A stretch of 18,820 nucleotides of DNA from an uncultured Acidobacteriota bacterium (GTDB lineage Bacteria; Acidobacteriota; Vicinamibacteria; Vicinamibacterales; SCN-69-37). Position 1 is the first letter of the stretch, and every line of letters starts with the position of its first letter. The notes below the pieces were generated by a model that saw only the letters and a list, made by a program, of their open reading frames with translations, did no database searches and was not told the DNA's origin. Both the position numbers and the translations under genes were made by a program. The stretch is from the NCBI GenBank assembly GCA_937880585.1, contig CALFMR010000039.1, positions 1-18,820 on the forward strand, given 5' to 3'. This document shows, in pieces, positions 13,403 through 18,820 of the stretch.

Positions 13403-14968
13403 TTATCCCAGCGTTTCCCGCGCCGCGCGGACGACGTCGCGCAGGCGGAAGGGCTTGGGGATCCAGCGGCAGCCACTCTCTTCGAGGAATCGCTCGGCTT
13501 CGGTGCCGGCGACGTCGCCAGTGACGAAGATCAACCGGCGCGCGATGTGCGGCAGCGATCCAGACACTTCGCGGAAGAACGTCATGCCGTCGACCTTCGG
13601 CATCTTCAGGTCGCAGATGATCACGTCGTAGTGCCGCTCGCGGACGCGCTCGAGCGCTTCGGCGCCGTCCGACGCGCGGTCCGGACGGAAGCCTTCATCG
13701 GCGAGTGCGGCGGCGACGGCTTCGCCGAGCGCGGACTCGTCCTCGACGACCAGCACACGCGTGCCCTTCGGCACGGCCGGCAGCGGCTGCGGCGGCGGGT
13801 GTTCGGTGAGCCGCACCGACGTGCCGCTCACCGGCAGTTCGAGCAGGAACGACGCGCCGCGTCCTGTCGATGCAACGCTGATGCGGCCGCCATGTTCCTG
13901 CGCGATTGCGTAGGCGACCGTCAGTCCAAGTCCCGTGCCCTTGCCGACGGTCTTCGTCGTGAAGAACGGATCGAAGATCTTCGTCTGCACGTCCTCCGGC
14001 ACGCCCGGGCCATCATCATTCACTTCGAGGACGACGGCGTCGCGCTCGAGATCCTGCCAGGAGCGGAGCACGAGCGTCCCGCGTCCGTGCGCGCCGATCA
14101 TCGCCTGCTCGGCGTTGATGACGAGGTTCAGCACGATCTGCTGAATCTGGTGCGGGTCGGCAAAGACCGGCGGCAGTCCAGCCGCGAGCGCGTCGATGAT
14201 GACGACGTTCGCGCGACGCTGTTCGTAGGCCCGCAGAGCCAGCGTTTCGCGGACGACCTGATTCAGGTCGACGGTCGTGCGCGTCGTGTGCCGCTTGCGC
14301 GCGAAGGTCTGCAGGTTGCGGACGATACGCGCGGCGCGTTCGGCGGCGTTGTGGATGGCATCGAGATCGCGCCGCGTGAGCTCGTCGAGCCGCCGCCCCG
14401 CGAGCCGTTCTGCGCACGCGAGAATCGTCGCGAGCGGGTTGTTCAGCTCGTGCGCGACGCCGGACATCGTCTGGCCGAGCGCGGCGAGTTTCTCGGCCTG
14501 CGCGAGCTGCTGGTAGAGCTCGCGGCTCTGGTCCTGCAGCTTCTTCCGCTCGGTCACGTCGCGCATCACGGCTTCGACGCGCAGCGTGCGGCGGCCGGCG
14601 AGCGGCTCGGCGCGGGCGGTGACTTCGATCCACATGGCGGCGCCGTCGACGCGCCGCAGACGAAGCAGGTAGTCGCGCGCGACGCCATCGCGCGCGAGCT
14701 GCTGAAGGAACTCGGTGCGTGCCTGGTCATCGACGAAGCGATCCGCGTCGAGCGGCCGCACCTCGGCCATCGGCACGTCGTCGGCCCAGCCGAAGATCAG
14801 TTTGAGATAGGGATTGGCCGCGAGTGTGGCGGTTTCATCGGGACCGATGAGGCCGATGTACGCCCCTTCGTGCAGCGCCTCGAACAATCGCGCGAAGGCG
14901 CTCTGCGAGAGGCGGGACGTCGGACGGCGGCCGGTGGCGGCCGTCGCGGTGTCACGACTCACGGCCAC
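13403..14968 (-). CDS. Hybrid histidine kinase (PAS-HisKA-HATPase-REC)
   Basis: A 521-residue sensor kinase. A PAS domain at about 25-140 (YIGLIGPDETATLAANPYL; EAVMRDVTERKKLQ at its end) would sense a ligand or redox state. HisKA follows with GVAHELNNPLA and phosphoacceptor H173. The HATPase has an N box (IVLNLVINAEQAM), VNDDGPGVP, FFTTKTVGKGTGLGL and a G-rich end. A receiver domain from about 403 has acceptor D453 (VIICDLKMPKVDG) and K505. No transmembrane segment is seen, so it is cytoplasmic. It starts GTG 14968; GTG 14962 is an alternative. Having its own receiver but no output domain, it needs a phosphotransfer partner; the DHp-only protein at 12036 and the NtrC-type regulator are neighbours that could complete the relay (inference). 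Confidence 0.95.
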   Translation of the reverse strand: MAVSRDTATAATGRRPTSRLSQSAFARLFEALHEGAYIGLIGPDETATLAANPYLKLIFGWADDVPMAEVRPLDADRFVDDQARTEFLQQLARDGVARDYLLRLRRVDGAAMWIEVTARAEPLAGRRTLRVEAVMRDVTERKKLQDQSRELYQQLAQAEKLAALGQTMSGVAHELNNPLATILACAERLAGRRLDELTRRDLDAIHNAAERAARIVRNLQTFARKRHTTRTTVDLNQVVRETLALRAYEQRRANVVIIDALAAGLPPVFADPHQIQQIVLNLVINAEQAMIGAHGRGTLVLRSWQDLERDAVVLEVNDDGPGVPEDVQTKIFDPFFTTKTVGKGTGLGLTVAYAIAQEHGGRISVASTGRGASFLLELPVSGTSVRLTEHPPPQPLPAVPKGTRVLVVEDESALGEAVAAALADEGFRPDRASDGAEALERVRERHYDVIICDLKMPKVDGMTFFREVSGSLPHIARRLIFVTGDVAGTEAERFLEESGCRWIPKPFRLRDVVRAARETLG

Positions 14969-14998
14969 GGCCGTCCATCGCCGGCGCGCATGCGAGGG

Positions 14999-15004
14999 AT
15001 CTTA
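14999..15004 (-). promoter_or_regulatory. Possible extended -10 for the hybrid kinase gene
   Basis: On the minus strand TGCTAAGAT has the TG-N-TA..AT layout of an extended -10 box, placing a start near 14992 and a leader of about 24 bases. No -35 is visible, as is common for extended -10 promoters. It sits inside an inverted repeat, TGCGAG (14991-14996) and CTCGCA (15009-15014). Confidence 0.25.
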
Positions 15005-15083
15005 GCATCTCGCAGTAGACTTGCCGGATGGGTCGCGCGGCACGGCGGTGGGTCCGCCGGCGCGCGCGACGAGTGCATCCCGC

Positions 15084-16037
15084 ATGGCGAGACTTCCGAA
15101 AATTTCCGAGATCGACGCGACGTCGAACGGCACCGGCTTCTTTCTCTGCGCGCGCAAGGAACGGCGCACGGGCCGCGGCGGACCGTTTCTCGTGCTGCTC
15201 TTGCAGGACGTCTCGGGCGAGATCGGCGGCAAGGTCTTCCAGGACGTCGACGTCGCGAGTGCCCAGTTCGAGGTCGGCGAGTTCGTCGCGGTTCAGGGGA
15301 AGAGCAATCTCTATCAGCAGCGGATGGAGCTCGTCATCGATCGCATCCGCCGCGTCATTCCGAGCGATGCGGCGCTCGGCTTCCGCGAAGAGGACTGCAT
15401 TCCGTGCTCGCCGCGGCCCATCGACGAGATGTGGCAGGAATTGCAGGGCCGGATTGCAAGCGTCGTCGATCCCCACGTCCGCGAGCTGCTGACGCGCATG
15501 GTCGCCCGGCACGAGGAGCGGCTGCGCATCTGGCCGGCCGCGCGCCAGGTCCATCATGCCTATCGCAGCGGTTTGCTCGAGCATCTGCTGAAGATCATGG
15601 AGGCAGCCGTGCTGCTCGCCGACGTCTACGGCGCGCGGCGTGACTTGCTCGTCGCCGGCGCGCTCCTGCACGACATCGGCAAGCTCGTCGAACTGGATTA
15701 TCGCGTCGCGGCCGACTACTCGGTGGAGGGGAACCTCGTCGGGCATATCGTGATTGGCGCGGGGATGGTGCGCGACGCGATTCGCGAGATCCCCGACTTC
15801 CCGCCCGAGCTCGGCATCGAGATCGAGCATCTCGTGCTGTCGCATCACGGCGCGAAGGAGCTCGGATCGCCGGTCGTGCCGATGACGGTCGAAGCGTTCA
15901 TCCTCGCGGCGGCCGACGATCTCGACGCCAAGCTCTTTCAGGTCCGCCGCCATCTCGACGCCGACGACTCGGACGGGCGGTTCACGACGTACCACCGCTA
16001 TCTCGAACGATCGCTGTTCAAGCCGACTCGGTCATAG
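15084..16037 (+). CDS. OB-fold/HD-domain protein, YhaM-type 3'-5' exoribonuclease-like
   Basis: A 317-residue protein, close to YhaM length. The N-terminal 95 residues fit an OB-fold nucleic-acid binding domain (GPFLVLLLQDVSGEIGGKVF; VGEFVAVQGKSNLY). The C-terminal two thirds is an HD metal-dependent phosphohydrolase domain: HHAYRSGLLEH with H158 and H167, LLHDIGK with H196-D197, H221, SHHG with H254-H255, and the AAADDLDAK aspartates D278-D279. YhaM proteins degrade RNA and ssDNA 3' to 5' with Mn2+ (family knowledge). Start ATG 15084 has only a weak upstream site; the open frame from 15021 reads as Arg/Ala-rich non-coding. It is divergent from the hybrid kinase and convergent with the FabZ-like gene. 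A different HD hydrolase activity is possible. Confidence 0.88.
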   Translation: MARLPKISEIDATSNGTGFFLCARKERRTGRGGPFLVLLLQDVSGEIGGKVFQDVDVASAQFEVGEFVAVQGKSNLYQQRMELVIDRIRRVIPSDAALGFREEDCIPCSPRPIDEMWQELQGRIASVVDPHVRELLTRMVARHEERLRIWPAARQVHHAYRSGLLEHLLKIMEAAVLLADVYGARRDLLVAGALLHDIGKLVELDYRVAADYSVEGNLVGHIVIGAGMVRDAIREIPDFPPELGIEIEHLVLSHHGAKELGSPVVPMTVEAFILAAADDLDAKLFQVRRHLDADDSDGRFTTYHRYLERSLFKPTRS

Positions 16038-16085
16038 GGTGAGCAAGCGTGCCGAGCCGTCGGACGCGGCGCGAAGGCGGCGGGT

Positions 16086-16571
16086 TCAGCCGATGGCGGA
16101 GACGGGATGTGCCGCCGGGGCCGGTGCCGTCTTCGGTCCAAGGGCGAACGTCATGGTCCCATCGCACACGACCGTGCCGTTCACCCGCGCGGCGCCACTC
16201 AAGATCCCCATCCGGCTGCGGAGGCGTTTGACGACGGCTTCGATCTCGACGGTGTCGCCGGGATGGACGGTGCGCCGGTAGCGGACACGCTCGATGCCCA
16301 TGAAGAGTGGCAGGCGCTCGCGGTTCTCCGGCTTGGCCAGAATCAGGATGGCGCCAACCTGCGCGATGGCTTCCGTCAAGATCGTCGGCGGCAGCACGGG
16401 GCGCTCACCGGCCTCGTGCCAGAGGTAGCGGTCGTTCTGCGAGACGTTTTTGATGCCCAGGATGCGCCGGTCCGGCTCGAGCTCGGTCACGCGGTCGACG
16501 AGCAGGAACGGGTACCGGTGGGGCAGGATGCGTTCGATCGCGGCGTAGTCGAGCGGAAGCTGTAAAGTCAT
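16086..16571 (-). CDS. FabZ-type 3-hydroxyacyl-ACP dehydratase, divergent active site
   Basis: A 161-residue single hotdog domain. IERILPHRYPFLLVDRV at 12-28 and LFMGIERVRYRRTVHPGDTV at 89-109 match FabZ closely, so a role in dehydrating 3-hydroxyacyl-ACP, or a related acyl-thioester, is likely. The signature loop with the catalytic His (usually GHFPG.P.MPGVL) instead reads WHEAGERPVLPPTILTEAIAQ. H52 and E68 could still be the catalytic pair, but FPG is gone. Either the enzyme has altered chain specificity or it is a paralogue with another substrate. ATG 16571 starts at the conserved N-terminus. The gene stands alone, divergent from the SpoIIE phosphatase with only 44 bp between starts; no LpxA, LpxD or Fab gene adjoins. 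Confidence 0.82.
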   Translation of the reverse strand: MTLQLPLDYAAIERILPHRYPFLLVDRVTELEPDRRILGIKNVSQNDRYLWHEAGERPVLPPTILTEAIAQVGAILILAKPENRERLPLFMGIERVRYRRTVHPGDTVEIEAVVKRLRSRMGILSGAARVNGTVVCDGTMTFALGPKTAPAPAAHPVSAIG

Positions 16572-16582
16572 TTTCCGGCAAG

Positions 16583-16588
16583 TATAAT
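16583..16588 (+). promoter_or_regulatory. TATAAT -10 box between divergent genes
   Basis: A perfect TATAAT lies 27 bp before the phosphatase ATG, with at best a weak -35 (TGTAAA at 16561-16566, 16-bp spacing). The overlapping minus-strand TATACT (16586-16581) could serve the FabZ-like gene, whose message would then have almost no leader. Such a shared site would make the two promoters exclusive. Tentative. Confidence 0.4.
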
Positions 16589-16615
16589 TCCAGTGGGTTC
16601 CCGCCTCGCTCGTCG

Positions 16616-18397
16616 ATGAATCAACAGCCTGCCGACACCGCCGCACCTCCCCTCTCGGGAGATGAGCGCGACATTCTCCTGACCTTGTTCGATCTCGGAC
16701 GCAAGGTGGCGTCGGTGATCGACCTGGACGAGCTCCTGCCGCGCATCCCGGAGCTCATCGGCCGGCTCATCCCCTTCGACGCGTTCGCGCTCTACTTCTT
16801 CAACGAGAAGCGTAACGAGATCAGCATCGGCTACAGCGTCGGCTATCCGGACGATTTGATCGAGCGGCGCCTCGCGCCCACCGAAGGCATCATCGGCCGC
16901 GTCGTCACGACGCAGCAGCCGTTCGTGGCGGGCGACCTGGCCGCCGAGTCGCACGCGGTGGACGCGATCCCCGGCATGCAGTCGGCGCTGGCCGTGCCGC
17001 TCATCCACAAGGCGCGGCCCATCGGCGTCCTGAACGTGCTCAGCCGCGAGCGCGATCGCTACTCCGAGCGCGACGTCGCCATCCTGCGTCAGTTCGCGGC
17101 GCACGTCGCGACGGCGCTCGTCAACGCGCGGCTCTTCGAGCGGCAACGCCTCGACGCGGAGGCGTTCGAGACGCTCGCCGAGATCGGCCGCGAAGTGGCG
17201 GCGCTGCTCGACCTCGACGAGCTGTTGTCACGCATGGCGCAGCTCGCGCGGCGGCTGGTCGACTACCGCACGTTCGGCATCCTGCTCGTCAACGACCAGA
17301 CGAACGAGCTCGAAATCAAAGTCGCCGTCCAGTACGGTGAGAAGGTCGCGCTGCCGACCGTGCGGATGGGCGAAGGACTTGTCGGCTACGCGGCGTTCCA
17401 TCGCGAGCCCGTGCTCGCGCCGGACGTGTCGAAGGATCCGCGCTACATCAAGGTCGTCGAGGACGTCCGGTCCGAATTGGCGGTGCCGATGCTGCTGAAG
17501 GACCGGTGCATCGGCGTCTTCGATCTCGAAAGTCCGGAGCTCGATGCGTTTTCCAAGCGCGACATCGAAATCCTCACGCTTCTCGCGAGCCAGGGGGCGG
17601 TGGCGATCGAGAACGCACGCCTCTACGCGGAAGTGACGGCGAACGAGGCGCGCCTCGAGCGCGAGCTGCGGATCGCGCAGCGCGTGCAGGCCGCGCTCCT
17701 GCCCACGCAGTTGCCGCGGCGCGTGAAAGGCGTGGACCTGGCGGTGTCGTTCGCGCCGGCGCGCGAGCTCGGCGGCGACTTCCACGACTTCCTCGTTCCC
17801 GAATCCAGCTCGGTCATCGTCGCCGTCGGCGACGTGTCGGGGAAGGGCGTGGCCGCCGCGCTCTATAGCGTGTTCGCTGGCGAGCTCGTCCGCGGCCGCA
17901 CGTTCCGCGGCCGCTACCTGCCGGAACGGTCATCGCCGGCGAACGTGCTGATGTCGATCAACACGATCCTGCACGAGCGGCAACTCGAGGAGTATTACTG
18001 CACGCTCTGCTACGCGATCTTCGACCTCAAGCGGCGCACGGTGACGCTGGCGAATTCGGGCGGGCCGTATCCCGTGCGCATGCGTGGCGGCGTGTGCGAG
18101 CTCATCGAGTTGCCGGGCGTGCCGCTGGGTTCGTTTTTCGGCGTGAGCTATGACGAGGTCAGCTTTCCGCTCGTCGCCGGCGACGCGTTCGTGTTCGCGA
18201 CCGACGGCGTGCTCGAGGCGATGAACAGTGCCGGCGTGGAGTTCGGGTCGCGCCGCCTGCTCGAGGTCATGCAGGCGTCGGCCGACGGCTCCGCGGCCGA
18301 CATCGTTGCGGCCATCTCACGCGCTGTCGAGGCGCACCGCGCCGGATTTCCCCCCAACGACGACACCACGGCCGTCGCGATCAAAATCACCGCATAA
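16616..18397 (+). CDS. GAF-GAF-SpoIIE (PP2C) serine phosphatase, RsbU-like
   Basis: A 593-residue cytoplasmic protein phosphatase. Two GAF sensor domains lie at about 35-175 (AIPGMQSALAVPLIHKARPIGVLNV) and 185-335 (VRSELAVPMLLKDRCIGVFDLES), each preceded by a DLDELL helix. A coiled-coil linker (NEARLERELRIAQRVQAALLP) leads into the PPM/SpoIIE domain at about 365-593. Its metal-binding residues are visible: ELGGDFHDF (D388), GDVSGKG (D406), FATDGVLEA (D530) and NDDTTAVAI (D582/D583). Proteins of this design dephosphorylate anti-sigma-factor antagonists in partner switching (family knowledge). No RsbV, RsbW or SpoIIAA/AB homologue lies in the window, so partners must be elsewhere. ATG 16616 is the only sensible start. 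Confidence 0.94.
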   Translation: MNQQPADTAAPPLSGDERDILLTLFDLGRKVASVIDLDELLPRIPELIGRLIPFDAFALYFFNEKRNEISIGYSVGYPDDLIERRLAPTEGIIGRVVTTQQPFVAGDLAAESHAVDAIPGMQSALAVPLIHKARPIGVLNVLSRERDRYSERDVAILRQFAAHVATALVNARLFERQRLDAEAFETLAEIGREVAALLDLDELLSRMAQLARRLVDYRTFGILLVNDQTNELEIKVAVQYGEKVALPTVRMGEGLVGYAAFHREPVLAPDVSKDPRYIKVVEDVRSELAVPMLLKDRCIGVFDLESPELDAFSKRDIEILTLLASQGAVAIENARLYAEVTANEARLERELRIAQRVQAALLPTQLPRRVKGVDLAVSFAPARELGGDFHDFLVPESSSVIVAVGDVSGKGVAAALYSVFAGELVRGRTFRGRYLPERSSPANVLMSINTILHERQLEEYYCTLCYAIFDLKRRTVTLANSGGPYPVRMRGGVCELIELPGVPLGSFFGVSYDEVSFPLVAGDAFVFATDGVLEAMNSAGVEFGSRRLLEVMQASADGSAADIVAAISRAVEAHRAGFPPNDDTTAVAIKITA

Positions 18398-18820
18398 CCG
18401 CGTCGATCTGGAATTGCAGTACGTCGGGCGCTTCGAAGGCCGCACCCGCGCCTCGAACGTCGACCACGAGACGCGCGTCAGAGCGCGCCTGTCCGTCTGT
18501 ACAAAGTGCAGGGCCGGCAGTGCCGGCCCTGGGGGGAAGAGCAGGGTGGAGTCTAGCCCGGGAACGAAGTAGGACGAATCAGGAGAATGAGGAAGTGGGC
18601 CGTCAGGACGTCGTGAGTGAAACACGCGATGCGTCGATGCCAGCGCCTGCCTGTCGTATGTTGGCGCATCGCGTTGACGACTGACGACCCGCACCTCCCG
18701 ACTTCAAGATGCATGCCGCCGTCGACGCGCGACAATCGAGCGGCCGCCCGCAGCCGCGGCGTCTGAAGGTGTCCACGGACAGCGACACGACAGAGACAGG
18801 CTCCAAGAGAAGATGACACG
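18398..18820. other. Region with no recognisable gene
   Basis: Open frames exist on both strands (for example minus-strand 18694-18317 and 18819-18553), but they overlap each other or the preceding gene, lack motifs and read as composition-driven sequence. The only structure I can support is the hairpin at 18509-18531. A promoter region or the edge of a gene beyond the window is possible. Confidence 0.5.
18509..18531. terminator. Strong GC hairpin, possible terminator
   Basis: CAGGGCCGGCA and TGCCGGCCCTG form an 11-bp perfect inverted repeat around one central G, giving a realistic 10-bp stem with a 3-base loop. It is 111 bp after the phosphatase stop. A G-run follows on the plus strand and a weak CACTTTG on the minus strand, so it is not a classical U-tract terminator. 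It may be a 3' stabiliser or a dispersed palindromic repeat. Confidence 0.45.

Noticed and set aside
13547..15643. 698-codon plus-strand open frame
   Set aside because: It lies opposite the hybrid kinase and then out of frame within the HD-domain gene; both of those carry full family motifs, this has none.
18317..18819. Minus-strand frames at the right end
   Set aside because: They overlap each other and the phosphatase gene, lack motifs and have no plausible start region.

Overview
This is a GC-rich, densely coded bacterial chromosome segment with 14 convincing protein genes, one of them cut by the left edge. No rRNA, tRNA, CRISPR array, phage gene or insertion sequence was recognised. The mixture points to a free-living Gram-negative-type bacterium, with Acidobacteriota (Vicinamibacteria-like) as my best guess. 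The indications are heptose and surface-polysaccharide genes, a periplasmic SurA-like chaperone, mfd, a sigma-54-type activator, a WhiG/FliA-type sigma factor and a GAF-SpoIIE phosphatase. The taxonomic call is inference; no marker gene in the window settles it.

Layout. 1-1591 (+): the end of a Wzt-type polysaccharide-export ATPase followed by rfaE2, a heptose-1-phosphate adenylyltransferase; both belong to cell-envelope carbohydrate supply. 1631-2548 (-): a thioredoxin-reductase-like flavoprotein. 2680-8441 (+): an apparent operon of mfd, a SurA/PpiC-type peptidyl-prolyl isomerase and a DusB-type tRNA dihydrouridine synthase. 8523-9199 (+): a VapBC-type toxin-antitoxin pair with a palindromic operator over the antitoxin start. 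9225-11638 (-): an NtrC-type response regulator followed closely by a basic, tandem-repeat, probably disordered protein. 11819-12287 (+): a small MerR/excisionase-type DNA-binding protein overlapping a mini-protein that is essentially only a histidine-kinase dimerisation/phosphoacceptor domain. 12534-13355 (+): a FliA/WhiG-type sigma factor. 13403-14968 (-): a PAS hybrid histidine kinase with its own receiver. 15084-16037 (+): an OB-fold/HD-domain protein of the YhaM type. 16086-16571 (-): a divergent FabZ-type dehydratase. 16616-18397 (+): a GAF-GAF-SpoIIE serine phosphatase. 18398-18820 shows no credible gene, only a strong hairpin.

The stretch from about 10.2 to 15 kb is a signalling hub: a response regulator, a hybrid kinase, an orphan DHp domain, a small DNA-binding protein and an alternative sigma factor lie side by side. 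A multistep phosphorelay (hybrid kinase, to the DHp-only protein, to the NtrC-type regulator) is an attractive hypothesis but is not proven by sequence. The SpoIIE phosphatase at the right end could belong to a partner-switching pathway whose other members are not here.

The most unusual DNA-level signals are: (i) a roughly 30-bp purine-rich repeat at three of the four convergent gene junctions, supplying the stop codon of the upstream gene in two of them; (ii) two abutting perfect palindromes of 24 and 16 bp between the DHp gene and the sigma factor gene; (iii) a 20-bp perfect palindrome with a third half-site overlapping the vapB start.
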